From positions 1 to 61,217 of the IMG/VR virus record IMGVR_UViG_3300035128_000109: DNA of 61,217 bases; one strand, 5' to 3'. Below the pieces are notes generated by a model. That model did not search any database, was not told where the DNA came from, and saw nothing but the letters and a program-made list of their open reading frames with translations. The stretch comes from a virus. A program made the translations under genes and the position numbers. Every line of letters begins with the position of its first letter. Position 1 is the first letter of the stretch. Shown piece by piece: positions 50,292 to 59,624 of this stretch.

Positions 50292-51134
50292 TCAAGCCGG
50301 CGCATTTTTCCTCAACTCTCGATAGGCTGCCAAGTTCTCAGGAACCAGCAACAGGATACCAAACCAAACCACAGCCCAGGTATGCAGGGTCACATAGGGA
50401 GCAAAAAACGGGGAGGAGGCGATAGCAAAGCGGATATCCTGCCTCCAGATCGCAATCCCTAACAGTATCAACCCAATCGGAATCCCATAGGGAAATATAC
50501 TACTATCCCACCATACCCCGGCCAAGTTTGGAGATCTCGCCGGCCAAAATCCGAACATGACAAACGACAGGATGACCGCCACGCTTGCCGGAGCAACGAC
50601 TCTCACGACCCGCCGAATCCCGCCCTGGAGACAGGCCTCAACAATCCAAAAGGTTGCCACGCCAATCCCAAACTGCGGTTTACATAAAACAAAAAACAGT
50701 CCAATTTGGGGAGGCAGGATGAAACCAAGCACAACCAAACCTTCCACGTTCCCATTCCAGGAATTGAGCAACACCCCTGAGAATAAAGAGAAAAGGACGA
50801 ACATGATCGCATTCATCCGCATCTTCAAGGCGGAGAAAAAATATCCGTACAGGTTGAGCACGAATATCACCGCCGACCCGAGCGGAGCAGATAACAGTGC
50901 AATCGGGATAAGCGGGAGTAATAGCCATGGGGGATTATAGAACCCCGAGTCCGTATACGGCGAGTGGCCGGCCAGGATGGATAGGGTAGCCGGCCTGAAG
51001 GAATACTTCCAATCGACCCCGATATTAGGCAGGCCGTCGGTGGTCAACTCCATTTGGGAGGGGAGGAAGTTGTACACGTAGTAGACTCCCAGGATGAACA
51101 GGGCGATGAAGAAAAGGACTCGGATGGTTTTCAT
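50292..51134 (-). CDS. Polytopic membrane protein, GT87-like mannosyltransferase candidate
   Basis: 280 residues with about eight membrane helices. SPYTDSGFYNPPWLLLPLIP resembles the conserved loop of DUF2029/GT87 polyprenol-phosphate mannosyltransferases, although the family is usually longer (about 400). Host-like enzyme in a phage late region; surface glycan modification (serotype conversion) is the natural inference. Confidence 0.55.
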   Translation of the reverse strand: MKTIRVLFFIALFILGVYYVYNFLPSQMELTTDGLPNIGVDWKYSFRPATLSILAGHSPYTDSGFYNPPWLLLPLIPIALLSAPLGSAVIFVLNLYGYFFSALKMRMNAIMFVLFSLFSGVLLNSWNGNVEGLVVLGFILPPQIGLFFVLCKPQFGIGVATFWIVEACLQGGIRRVVRVVAPASVAVILSFVMFGFWPARSPNLAGVWWDSSIFPYGIPIGLILLGIAIWRQDIRFAIASSPFFAPYVTLHTWAVVWFGILLLVPENLAAYRELRKNAPA

Positions 51135-51343
51135 GAGCCGGACTCGACTAAATTCAACTCCAATAACTTGTTGTATTTTTTCACAAAATCATCTTTCAAC
51201 ACGTTCAACTCGGTCCAGAAAGTATCCCACTTTCCAAACTCGGCTTTATAGTCCCCATTAGGGCAAACCACAAAGCCATCTTTCTGGTGCATTTTTTCTT
51301 GACACAAAGGGCATAGGCCGGCTTTATCATCAGTTTCAGGCAT
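51131..51343 (-). CDS. Zinc-ribbon protein
   Basis: 70 residues from ATG 51343 (GGAGGAGG upstream). CPLC and CPNGD make a zinc-ribbon-like site, followed by a helix. Confidence 0.55.
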   Translation of the reverse strand: MPETDDKAGLCPLCQEKMHQKDGFVVCPNGDYKAEFGKWDTFWTELNVLKDDFVKKYNKLLELNLVESGS

Positions 51344-51584
51344 CCTGAACCTCCTCCACAACCGCCACGACCTCATGGGTGGGAGTCGTGGTCAAAAGAT
51401 TGCGCATCCCGGCGGATCGCAATTTATCAGTGTCAATAATACATTTGACCTTACGTTTTCCATCCAGCCGGCGGCCACGAACGGGAACAAGTTCAATAGA
51501 GCGATTCGTAGGGTTGTAGATAAACAACAGATGACCTTCATCGTCCACGACTCTGATCATGCCGTTATGTTTTTCATCGCTCAT
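51336..51584 (-). CDS. Hypothetical protein
   Basis: 82 residues from ATG 51584; beta-type (LLFIYNPTNRSIELVPVRGR). Overlaps the next gene. No family recognised. Confidence 0.5.
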   Translation of the reverse strand: MSDEKHNGMIRVVDDEGHLLFIYNPTNRSIELVPVRGRRLDGKRKVKCIIDTDKLRSAGMRNLLTTTPTHEVVAVVEEVQDA

Positions 51585-51598
51585 AGTCAACCATTTCC

Positions 51599-51763
51599 TT
51601 ATATCCGTCGAGATTTCAATTCATTTTGCATGGCGGACTCCATCAATGGATTCAAAACCGCCGACTTAATCTCTGCCGCGCAAGCATGGCACGGAATGAT
51701 GGCCACGGTTCCATTCCCAAAACTATACATATTTCCTGAATTGACGCGATGACCATTATCCAT
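51599..51763 (-). CDS. Small protein with one Cys pair
   Basis: 54 residues; VAIIPCHACAAEIKSAVLNP, no good ribosome-binding site. A second frame over the same stretch (to 51900) is also open; which is real is uncertain. Confidence 0.35.
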   Translation of the reverse strand: MDNGHRVNSGNMYSFGNGTVAIIPCHACAAEIKSAVLNPLMESAMQNELKSRRI

Positions 51764-51869
51764 AAAACATGCGTAAACCAGAACCTTTTCCCCGGAGGTT
51801 TAGGATGAAAGCTTTTCTGCAAAATTCCTTGAAACGAAAAATTGGAAGGTACGTTTTTGACAATTTGTT

Positions 51870-52730
51870 TCATCTTCGAAACTCCAGTCCACAAAGACAA
51901 TTACTGAGACATAGCGCCTCTCCCAGAGGAGTCATCTCTGAAATAGACACCCAACCCAGGCCGGCTAATTCAATACATCCGGGCCGGATAGCAGTTCCAC
52001 CTTCATCCGTACAATGCGATTCATTTGGCCCTAGGACTCTCCGGGCCTCCGTGTAGCCGGCTTCCCTTGCAACGCGCATTCTCTCGTTCTCATAAATGGC
52101 ATTGGCAGCCCGAGCATACATGCCTGCACGCACCACCGCGAAGCCGTTCAATCCCTGTTTCCCGGATTCGAGCTCGGCCAGGAAGTTGTTCAGCCAGCGG
52201 TAATGTGGACGCATCCGCCAGCCGAATTTGGAAATCTCAGAGCGATCGTAGTTCTCCAGGCCCCCAATGGAGGCCAGGTACGCCGCCCGGTATTCATGCT
52301 TCATGGTGGCCCGCATTGCATCGTACCATTGCTGCCGGCTGATCTCGCCGTTTACAAGCCGGCCCGTCAGGTCCCGCAGGTCTCTCTGTACAGCATTGGC
52401 AACCCGCTGGACTCCCATCTTGATCCGAAAGTCAGGGACCCGCCGGCCGGCGATCACATAGCGCCAGACTCCGGTTTCTGTGTCGAAAAAGATTTCAGCA
52501 AGCCGGCGAGCCTGTTGTTGCACCTCTGTGATGGGTCGGGTATTCAAAAGCCCCGGAATCCCCGAGTATTTATCCCACAGGTCGACCGTCTCTTGTAGAT
52601 CGTCGGTATCCTCCAGGTAGTCCTGGAGTTCATCCTCGGTCAGAGGCCGGATGTGAACGTTGTCGCCATCCGTGTATCGCCGGCGGGGAGGCAGGCCAGG
52701 AACCTGGGGGAGAGGGTTGGGGAGGGTCAA
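51870..52730 (-). CDS. MuF-like head morphogenesis protein
   Basis: 286 residues. The C-terminus has the SPP1 gp7/MuF minor-head pattern: NESHCTDEGG...IRPGCIELA...LCLSNCLCGLEF, with zinc-like Cys. Located after the portal, as expected. Confidence 0.75.
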   Translation of the reverse strand: MTLPNPLPQVPGLPPRRRYTDGDNVHIRPLTEDELQDYLEDTDDLQETVDLWDKYSGIPGLLNTRPITEVQQQARRLAEIFFDTETGVWRYVIAGRRVPDFRIKMGVQRVANAVQRDLRDLTGRLVNGEISRQQWYDAMRATMKHEYRAAYLASIGGLENYDRSEISKFGWRMRPHYRWLNNFLAELESGKQGLNGFAVVRAGMYARAANAIYENERMRVAREAGYTEARRVLGPNESHCTDEGGTAIRPGCIELAGLGWVSISEMTPLGEALCLSNCLCGLEFRR

Positions 52731-52744
52731 TTTGAAGCAGCCTC

Positions 52745-52939
52745 CTATTGCAAGACTGTAGCCTTGAACAGCTTAGAATTCATTTCTCCGATAGTAGAAA
52801 CGTTTTCACAACTAACAGCAACTGTCCGTTTTTTTGTGCGACACTTTATAAGAAAACCGTTTTTTCCGACTTTCAAGCGGTCGCCTTTTTTAACTTTACG
52901 TCCAGGAGGTAATTCAAAATAGCACTCCACTCTTTTCAT
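52745..52939 (-). CDS. Small hypothetical head-region protein
   Basis: 64 residues from ATG 52939 (CGGAGTA upstream). Basic beta-type (KVKKGDRLKVGKNGFLIKCR). No family recognised. Confidence 0.5.
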   Translation of the reverse strand: MKRVECYFELPPGRKVKKGDRLKVGKNGFLIKCRTKKRTVAVSCENVSTIGEMNSKLFKATVLQ

Positions 52940-53181
52940 GATTCTGTACTCCGACAAGTCGGCTCAATTACAATCGGCCCCTTATACATTTCTCGAACTT
53001 TATAATCAAGCATCTTCCATTCATTCTGATGTTCAAAGCACGGTTTCAAGTTCAAGTCAAGCCAGAACACCTCACCATATTCCAGCGAAGTCGGCCAGCC
53101 GGCACGCCAGGAAATTGCATAACGCATCAAGGTGGAATGCCACCAAGAAATGAAGTTCAAGTCAATCAAAAGGATATCCAT
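52936..53181 (-). CDS. Small hypothetical head-region protein
   Basis: 81 residues, aromatic, starting one base before the portal stop. No family recognised. Confidence 0.5.
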   Translation of the reverse strand: MDILLIDLNFISWWHSTLMRYAISWRAGWPTSLEYGEVFWLDLNLKPCFEHQNEWKMLDYKVREMYKGPIVIEPTCRSTES

Positions 53182-55365
53182 TTATTCACCATCCTTTTCG
53201 GGAGCCGATTCTTCTGATAATTCAGGTTCAGTCACTTCCAGATTGAACCCGCGCCATTCACCGCCATCCACCAGGTACACCTTGGAGAAATTCAATTCCA
53301 TCGGCTCCACGGTATCAATCGGCATCTCATCGCCGGCGTAGATGTACGCCAGAGTCATGTGGGGGATAAAGCCATGATTCTTGTGGTAGGGTATCCCTTG
53401 TTTACCCAGATAGGCGCAAAGTTCCTGTCGGAATTCGGGTAAGTCGGGGGAGTCTATAGTAGCCACAATCGGATCCTCTTCGCCGCCCGAAACGAACCGG
53501 GCAATACCCTGCAAGGTGGTCTTGATCGGGTTCGAAGTCTTAGCAAACTCACTGACAGCTAACGCGGCCTTTTCCATGTCCAGGGTGCGAGAGTCGCCCA
53601 GGAACGCCAGGGTAATATGAAGATTATCCCGCGTCTCATCGCTCATAAATGGGTATTTCTCTTGCAACTCATCCCGTAGAGCCGGCGGAATCCGGAACGC
53701 AACCATGGCCGAATTCTCGTTCTCGTTGTGAATGAGAACCGGGCCGGCGGTCGTGGGATACCAATGGTCACCGGTGGCCATTACTATATGGCCGGCTTGG
53801 ATATTGGACAATTTTATAGAATGTGTATCGGTCTCTAGCGCCTTGCGTATTCTGTTCAACTCGACCGTCACTGGCTTAGAATCTTTCTCACCTCCACCTT
53901 GTGGGGGATTAGAACCGTTCTTGCCCTGGTCGCCGGGTGGATTCATACGATTGCGCTCTTCAAGTTCGGCTTGTTTGCGTTTCTGTTCGGGAGTCCAGAC
54001 GTAATCCATGTAACGGCTGGCAAACTCTTCGAGCGGCATGACGATCTCGGGAGCGTTGCCTGAAGCCGTAGCAATAGCCTGGGCAGCTTTGAGGGCCAAA
54101 TCCATCTTTTGCATGTCATTCAACTCGATGAGAGACGGCCAAAAGACAAAATACTTATCTGGGAGGTCCAGAATACCAAGTTCATCACAACGTTTCATGA
54201 ATGGTCTTAGGATGTAAGGCTCCGCGAAGTTGTGCCGGCGAGCATCAATCAGGTCCATGAAATTATCATCGTCCTGAGAACTGGCCAATTGGCCGCGTTC
54301 GGAGCCCAGGAGTCTCCGCTGGGGGATTCCTTTTGCGCCGGCAATGTACTCTACGATCACATCGAATTGTTCCCTGGAATCTACAGGTTTTCCTCCAAGC
54401 TCTTTCACATTCAATCCTTGAGCCCGAACAACCCGACGGAGATTATGTTCCCATTCATCCCATTCATCTTGCATATCTTCATATTCAGTTGAATCTTTTG
54501 GAGGCGCAGAAAATCCTTCATCTGCTTGTAGAACAACACCCTGATAAATAAGTTTCCAAAACGCCTCAGAGCCGCCCCCCAGCACCTTCTCGAGATCCCA
54601 CAGGCGATTGATAATATTCTTCAACCCCGGAACACCGTACACGCGCCCTAAACCACCAACGCGCTGCCGGCCCTGTTTGATGTGGATTACACGAGAATAA
54701 TGAACTCGCCTGGTAATTTCTCCCTGGTCATCGATGATGATATTGTAATAATTAGGCTGGCCAAACCTTTCAGACTCCGGGTTTTTTTCGATGTTGGCCT
54801 CATCAACGGTAGCAGTGCCTTCATCACAGGCGATCACGTAGGCCAGTTCGCCGGCCTGTCCCTCCACCTTTTCCTCAGGCTTCCCTGGTAGCCCCAGATA
54901 CAGCAAGGAGAACCGGGAGATCCCGAGCATCCGGTCAACCTCCAGGAACTGAGCCCAGAGATCGTGCTGGTCTGCCAATTCCTTAAAACTTTCGTGCAGC
55001 GTGCCAGGGTCGGCTTTATCATCCTCGGCTTTGTCCTCGCTTTCAAACAGTACCGGATGTTTCCGCCAAGTCTCGTCGGCAACAATATCGACGACTCGCG
55101 TCCCCAAGCCGTCACGTTCGTAGATGTTGAGATAATCCACATACTCAGGATCAAGTTTATACCCAAGGGTATCGTAAAGATTACGTTTTCCATCAAAAGA
55201 CTGCCCCAGGGCACGCCCCAGGCCGGCGCGGGTCAGTCGCGAAAGATACGCATTGGCCTGCATAGCATGATCAAGCTCGCGGTGGGCTGCGTTGAGTTTG
55301 TTCTGCAAATCAGCTTTGGTACCGGCCCGGGGTTTCTTGGTATTACTCTTACTCTGAACGGTCAT
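53182..55365 (-). CDS. Portal protein (DUF1073-type) with C-terminal 2H phosphoesterase domain
   Basis: 727 residues. The first 460 residues follow the DUF1073/anti-CBASS-associated portal pattern (YLNIYERDGLGTRVVDIVAD, IPQRRLLGSERGQLASSQDD). The C-terminal 170 residues have the two H-x-T motifs of 2H phosphoesterases: HITLAFLG at about 583 and HMTLAYI at about 669. Related 2H enzymes (Acb1) cleave cyclic nucleotides of CBASS immunity. A segment before it (HWYPTTAGPVLIHN) resembles the end of a Hint/intein domain. Confidence 0.75.
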   Translation of the reverse strand: MTVQSKSNTKKPRAGTKADLQNKLNAAHRELDHAMQANAYLSRLTRAGLGRALGQSFDGKRNLYDTLGYKLDPEYVDYLNIYERDGLGTRVVDIVADETWRKHPVLFESEDKAEDDKADPGTLHESFKELADQHDLWAQFLEVDRMLGISRFSLLYLGLPGKPEEKVEGQAGELAYVIACDEGTATVDEANIEKNPESERFGQPNYYNIIIDDQGEITRRVHYSRVIHIKQGRQRVGGLGRVYGVPGLKNIINRLWDLEKVLGGGSEAFWKLIYQGVVLQADEGFSAPPKDSTEYEDMQDEWDEWEHNLRRVVRAQGLNVKELGGKPVDSREQFDVIVEYIAGAKGIPQRRLLGSERGQLASSQDDDNFMDLIDARRHNFAEPYILRPFMKRCDELGILDLPDKYFVFWPSLIELNDMQKMDLALKAAQAIATASGNAPEIVMPLEEFASRYMDYVWTPEQKRKQAELEERNRMNPPGDQGKNGSNPPQGGGEKDSKPVTVELNRIRKALETDTHSIKLSNIQAGHIVMATGDHWYPTTAGPVLIHNENENSAMVAFRIPPALRDELQEKYPFMSDETRDNLHITLAFLGDSRTLDMEKAALAVSEFAKTSNPIKTTLQGIARFVSGGEEDPIVATIDSPDLPEFRQELCAYLGKQGIPYHKNHGFIPHMTLAYIYAGDEMPIDTVEPMELNFSKVYLVDGGEWRGFNLEVTEPELSEESAPEKDGE

Positions 55366-55368
55366 TGA

Positions 55369-56841
55369 TTACCTTCTTCCAAATGTGCCGTAATATTTTT
55401 TCACCGGCTTAGGAGCGAATACCTGTATCACTGTGTCGGCGTAATTGGTAGAACGCCCAATTCTCTTTTTTATATCATCCTTCCCCTCAACCTGGATTTT
55501 ACCACCTGATTGCACCTTCCACTTCGGTGCAACGAGCTCCCCCGTTAATTCATCATCGGGAGGCAGGTCAATCTCATCATACTGCAAAGATTCGCGTATA
55601 TTCCACCAAGCAGCCGACCTCATATTCGCAAAACCCAACTCTCCCGACCTGTCTGTCATTTCTGTTTTTTCGCTTGCGTTGAAGGGGATAACACGCTCCT
55701 TTATCTTCCATCCCTCGGCCTCACGCGCCCGATCATAAACGCCGGCACCGACCCCGATCAGGTCAATAACTGCTCTAGCATCCGTATGCGCTTGAAGTAA
55801 ACCCACCACGACTCCAGTAACGTGCATCACGTCCCGGACATCCAGCCGGCGAAATTCAGTGATCGCGTTTCCGCACCGAATCCCAATTACAGACGGGTCA
55901 CCACCACGACCAACATCGACACCAAAGCCGACAACATCCCCCCAATCCTCAAGCTCTTTCCTGACAAGCCAGCGTTCATTTGAACGCTCAACCCACGAGA
56001 GAGGAATAACACTATCTTCATCACTGGATGCAAAGTCGCCAAGGACGCGGTTTATATAAACGCTTGAGTCTTCTCCCCACTGCCTTTTTCTAGCCTTCGC
56101 CCAATTCTCGTTGATCCTGCCGGCTGTGATTGCCATCTCCAGTGTAACCCGGAACACTTCCCAATCCTCGTATCCGCGCTTTCTTGAGTGTATATCATAG
56201 AACCGACCAATCGGCTCCCCTGGAGTGGAAACAGCCAACCAGAAGCAATCCCCCGTTGACATTGCACCTTCGGCGGCATCCCAGGTATCATCAGGGACGG
56301 CCTTGCTCTCATCGAATAGGTAGAGAATATTATCCGCGTGAGCCCCTTCGATCAGGGCTGCATTGTCTGAGGCGATAGCAAACGCTTCACCAGTATCCAG
56401 TTTTATACTTAACGTGAGCATTTCATTACGAGTGAATGGAAGCCGGCCTATTTTATCCCATTTCAACCGGTAAGACCATTTATGTATTTCTGGCCATAGG
56501 AAGTGAGACAGCTGTCTCCAGGCACTTGCAAGAGTCGGGATCTTCCAATCCTCTCCATCCCTGGTAAGCGCAAACCATAAAATAACAATTGCAGCGAAGG
56601 CCGTTTTTCCCAGGCCATGTGGACCACGCATAGAAAAACGCCGATATTTGACCAGCCGTCGCATTCCTTCAAGTTGGTATTCGGTTATCTCCTCCCCTCT
56701 CCAATCTATACATTCCCGAGCAAACCCCGCCAGATCCGACCAGTACTTTTTCTGGAATAGTTGGTAGGCGCTTTGAGAATCGCCAGTGATCCTCCGCCGG
56801 CGCTCCAGTTCAGCCTTAGCTCTTGTTTGCAAGTACATCAT
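55369..56841 (-). CDS. Terminase large subunit
   Basis: 490 residues. Walker A GPHGLGKT near residue 75, Walker B ILYLFDES near 172, and a nuclease domain beginning VVGFGVDVGRGGDPSVIGIR near 287. Start overlaps the small subunit by 26 bases. Confidence 0.92.
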   Translation of the reverse strand: MMYLQTRAKAELERRRRITGDSQSAYQLFQKKYWSDLAGFARECIDWRGEEITEYQLEGMRRLVKYRRFSMRGPHGLGKTAFAAIVILWFALTRDGEDWKIPTLASAWRQLSHFLWPEIHKWSYRLKWDKIGRLPFTRNEMLTLSIKLDTGEAFAIASDNAALIEGAHADNILYLFDESKAVPDDTWDAAEGAMSTGDCFWLAVSTPGEPIGRFYDIHSRKRGYEDWEVFRVTLEMAITAGRINENWAKARKRQWGEDSSVYINRVLGDFASSDEDSVIPLSWVERSNERWLVRKELEDWGDVVGFGVDVGRGGDPSVIGIRCGNAITEFRRLDVRDVMHVTGVVVGLLQAHTDARAVIDLIGVGAGVYDRAREAEGWKIKERVIPFNASEKTEMTDRSGELGFANMRSAAWWNIRESLQYDEIDLPPDDELTGELVAPKWKVQSGGKIQVEGKDDIKKRIGRSTNYADTVIQVFAPKPVKKYYGTFGRR

Positions 56842-57385
56842 AGATATTATCGCCTTTGGCTAAACGCTCCAATTGATCGGTTGTAAGGTTGGTCAGGTCC
56901 AGACTTTTTATATTATCCGTGAATAAGGCATGATGCCGGCCCAATTGCACAAGCGCATCTTTCGCATCGTACAACTCAACCTCGACCCACTCATGTTCCC
57001 ATACCTCAGCATCTTTCCCTCTTCCGGAAACCAATCGCTTCCTCTTTGTCTTTATCTTTTTGATGAGATGCAGATAATCTTTTGCATCTGGGTGTGAAAA
57101 ATCGAAAAAAACGAAACCATCCTTGGTTATATTGATAAATGGAACCAAGCTGCCCCTGGCCATATCTGACAGCCGCTTTAGAACTTCATTGGCCGACATG
57201 GCAGCTTCCGATAGGCGTTCTTCGATATATTTTCGGATATGGGGCTTTTGTAGATTTTGGAAACCTATGATCTTGGCTGATTTTTCCGAGTAGCCGGCTT
57301 CCCTGGCAGCCCTGGCAGCGTTCCAGTGAATCAGGTAGTGCTCAACGAATAGTTTTTGTAGATCGGTTAGTTTTTGGGATGACAT
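56816..57385 (-). CDS. Terminase small subunit
   Basis: 189 residues. N-terminal HTH of the Terminase_2 family (LTDLQKLFVEHYLIHWNAAR, AAREAGYSEKSAKIIG) and a helical oligomerisation part. Immediately upstream of the large subunit. Confidence 0.88.
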   Translation of the reverse strand: MSSQKLTDLQKLFVEHYLIHWNAARAAREAGYSEKSAKIIGFQNLQKPHIRKYIEERLSEAAMSANEVLKRLSDMARGSLVPFINITKDGFVFFDFSHPDAKDYLHLIKKIKTKRKRLVSGRGKDAEVWEHEWVEVELYDAKDALVQLGRHHALFTDNIKSLDLTNLTTDQLERLAKGDNIYDVLANKS

Positions 57386-57461
57386 ATATCCGTGCTTTTC
57401 AAGAAAGTCATTGGATCAGAAGTAAAGCAAAGTTTAGCAGATGTTTTTATGAATATACAAC

Positions 57462-57485
57462 AAAAAAGAGCCTTTCGCAAGGCTC
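57462..57485 (-). terminator. Intrinsic terminator upstream of the terminase genes
   Basis: GAGCCTT-GCGA-AAGGCTC (57485-57468) followed on the minus strand by TTTTTT (57467-57462). It separates the DUF4942-like gene from the terminase operon. A GGAGGTGATC sequence on the minus strand at about 57505-57514 is a near-perfect ribosome-binding site with no ORF after it. Confidence 0.8.
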
Positions 57486-57519
57486 CTAGTGGTACTAGAG
57501 GTAGATCACCTCCTTTTTT

Positions 57520-58332
57520 TTACTCAGTCAATATACCCGAATCTGCATTGATAACGTTCAATTTTTTCACCAAATCCATGCGCTTGAATTCTAAGTGCAT
57601 GTTCCCGTTTTTGTAAAGTTTGAATTTGAAGTATTCGGTTTCTCCAGCACCTTCGGACTGTTTCGTGGTTTGAATTGCATCTATCAGAGGGGATCTGTTC
57701 GCATCCTCCATTCCGCGCAGGTTTCCGTCAAGTGCATGAAACACCCTGTCGATTGCCATTAGTTTTGTATCGACATATCCCCACCCAACCCTGAAACAAC
57801 CATTGTAACCAAACTCTATGTAGTTCGCCAGAATCACCTTTTGGCCTAGTTCGTATTTGGCGTATTTCTGATTCGTTTTGTATTTTGAAGGCCATCCGCT
57901 TCTGCTTGCCGGCCTCAAAACCTCAAACACCTCGGCGGCGGCTTCTTTCACAAAATCGTCTGCGTTGTTCATCAGAGAATCAAGCATAGATAAGACTTCA
58001 TCCAATGTGATTTCAGGCAGATCGCCATTATGTAACCTCTCACGCATTTGTTCCGCACGCTTCGAAGATAGCATTTTTTCTATCTGGGAAATAGAGATAA
58101 TCCTACGCCAAGCCGAACGTTTCAACTCTTCCAAAACCTTCTCGCGCGCCCTATTTGTGCGTTCGTTTTTAGGCAACACGGTCATGTAGGCTTCACGCCC
58201 AAACGTCGCCTCCAGTTCAGACTCAACACTTTCTAAAATAGCATACGCCTCATTCGTTCGATCAATAGCCTTTCTATACGACTCCACAAGTTGTGTGGCA
58301 GTTTTTTTAGTAGCAAGTTTGTTGTTTTCCAA
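57520..58332 (-). CDS. DUF4942-like mobile-element protein
   Basis: 270 residues. The central part (NGCFRVGWGYVDTKLMAIDR, VFHALDGN) and C-terminal YFKFKLYKNGNMHLEFKRMD match DUF4942, a domain of unknown role in phages and plasmids. Good ribosome-binding site (TAGGAGG). Confidence 0.65.
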   Translation of the reverse strand: MENNKLATKKTATQLVESYRKAIDRTNEAYAILESVESELEATFGREAYMTVLPKNERTNRAREKVLEELKRSAWRRIISISQIEKMLSSKRAEQMRERLHNGDLPEITLDEVLSMLDSLMNNADDFVKEAAAEVFEVLRPASRSGWPSKYKTNQKYAKYELGQKVILANYIEFGYNGCFRVGWGYVDTKLMAIDRVFHALDGNLRGMEDANRSPLIDAIQTTKQSEGAGETEYFKFKLYKNGNMHLEFKRMDLVKKLNVINADSGILTE

Positions 58333-58356
58333 TTTTTCCTCCTAAAAATTGGGGAG

Positions 58357-59301
58357 TTAGTCGTAGTTAATCACGTCCTCCGCCGGCTGCTCGAGCCGGT
58401 CCACGTCATGCGCGTAAACCATCAGAGTATCAAGGCGCTTATGACGTGAGACACTCATGACCTTGGTGGGGGAGAGGCCTTCAACGATCATTTTTGTGAT
58501 AGCCGTGTGGCGCAGGGAATGAGTCGTTTTGCGATCGCTGAAAATCCCGGCCAGGCGAAAATACCTCTTGACCATGGCACGGATCGCCGGCAGGGATAGA
58601 CGCCCCCCCAGATTTCGATTAGAGAAGGAAATGAATAGCGGACCAGGTTTGTCTCCACGCTCGGCTAACCAAACGCCTATAATAGACTCGGCCCAATCGT
58701 TCAGGACCACCAGGTCGTCGGACTCCCTGTGGCCCTTCCCATGGACCATCATCACAGTCTTGCTGGCTCGAGTCTGGATATCCTCGAGGTCGGCCCGATG
58801 GACTTCCACGGTTCGAAGAGCAGCATAAGCCATCAAGGCCAGAATAGCAGAGTCCCGAGCACCGGCTGGGGTCTCTGGATCCGGAAGAGTCAGAACCCTG
58901 CGAACTTCGGCGTCAGTCAGAATGTCTCGTTCGTGCCGGCGCATCTGCTTCGCCTGGGGAACTCCCTCGGCTGGATTATCCAGGATACGACCAGACGCCT
59001 TCGCCCAGGCAAAAAAGGACTTCACGCCGGCCAGCCAGGCATTGACCGTCCTGGACTTGTAGGCCGTCAAGAGCTCCGCCTTCCATTCTCTCACACGATC
59101 CTCGGTCGTGGAGGTGGGCAGGAATTCCAGGAACTTCGACATCCCGCGTTTATATAGGACGGCTGTATTCTGGGCGAGCTCGCCGGCGCTCACTCTCAGA
59201 TCCAGGGATCGATGCCAATCATCAAGAATGGAAGCGAGGAAGCCGGCGGGAGTCGTCTGGACGAGATCATTTCCTACATAATGTATTTTATGTTGCGACA
59301 T
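58357..59301 (-). CDS. Phage tyrosine integrase
   Basis: 314 residues from ATG 59301 (AAAAGGA upstream); the longer frame to 59481 runs into a cassette. N-terminal SAM-like core-binding domain; catalytic residues R (AYAALRTVEVHR), HSLRHTAITKM (H-x-x-R), SRHKRLDT (H) and YAHD (Y). It lacks the IntI extra domain. Likely integrates the prophage. It lies at the distal end of the cassette array. Confidence 0.9.
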   Translation of the reverse strand: MSQHKIHYVGNDLVQTTPAGFLASILDDWHRSLDLRVSAGELAQNTAVLYKRGMSKFLEFLPTSTTEDRVREWKAELLTAYKSRTVNAWLAGVKSFFAWAKASGRILDNPAEGVPQAKQMRRHERDILTDAEVRRVLTLPDPETPAGARDSAILALMAYAALRTVEVHRADLEDIQTRASKTVMMVHGKGHRESDDLVVLNDWAESIIGVWLAERGDKPGPLFISFSNRNLGGRLSLPAIRAMVKRYFRLAGIFSDRKTTHSLRHTAITKMIVEGLSPTKVMSVSRHKRLDTLMVYAHDVDRLEQPAEDVINYD

Positions 59302-59341
59302 TTTTTTCCTTTTATGAAGCTGAAACTTCGTAAGGTTTTCA

Positions 59342-59560
59342 TTACCAGCTTGCCCCGCACTGAGGGCAATGAGTTGCGCCATCCTTCGGCGTTGTGCCAG
59401 ACTGAAAATTTGCGCCGCACTTTGGGCAAGTCTGGTGTATGCGTTGTTGAGCAGCTGCAACGAGAATAAGTGCTTCTTCAAGCCATGCCTTTGCGTTTAT
59501 AAGAGTTTTTGCTTCAACTGCTGTTTTTGCAGAGTCAATAGCAAACAAAATTTTTTCCAT
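59342..59560 (-). CDS. Double zinc-ribbon protein, last cassette
   Basis: 72 residues. Helical first half, then CPKCG and CPQCG ribbons. AAAQQRIHQTC is encoded by an attC-like left arm (GCTCAAC at 59452-59446 with CCAGACT pairing). No matching right arm precedes the phage integrase, so this cassette is probably truncated or fused to the phage backbone. Confidence 0.65.
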   Translation of the reverse strand: MEKILFAIDSAKTAVEAKTLINAKAWLEEALILVAAAQQRIHQTCPKCGANFQSGTTPKDGATHCPQCGASW

Positions 59561-59624
59561 ACTTCACCTACTCTCGGACGAGTCGGGGGTGGTACTCGTA
59601 GCTTGCGGAGGGTGCCCGAGCGAC

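Noticed and set aside
57488-57515. GGAGGTGATC on the minus strand as a ribosome-binding site of a hidden gene
   Set aside because: No start codon with an open frame follows; it lies in a small hairpin next to the terminator.
58357-59481. Long version of the phage integrase
   Set aside because: The extension overlaps the zinc-ribbon cassette; ATG 59301 has a good ribosome-binding site and a normal integrase N-terminus.
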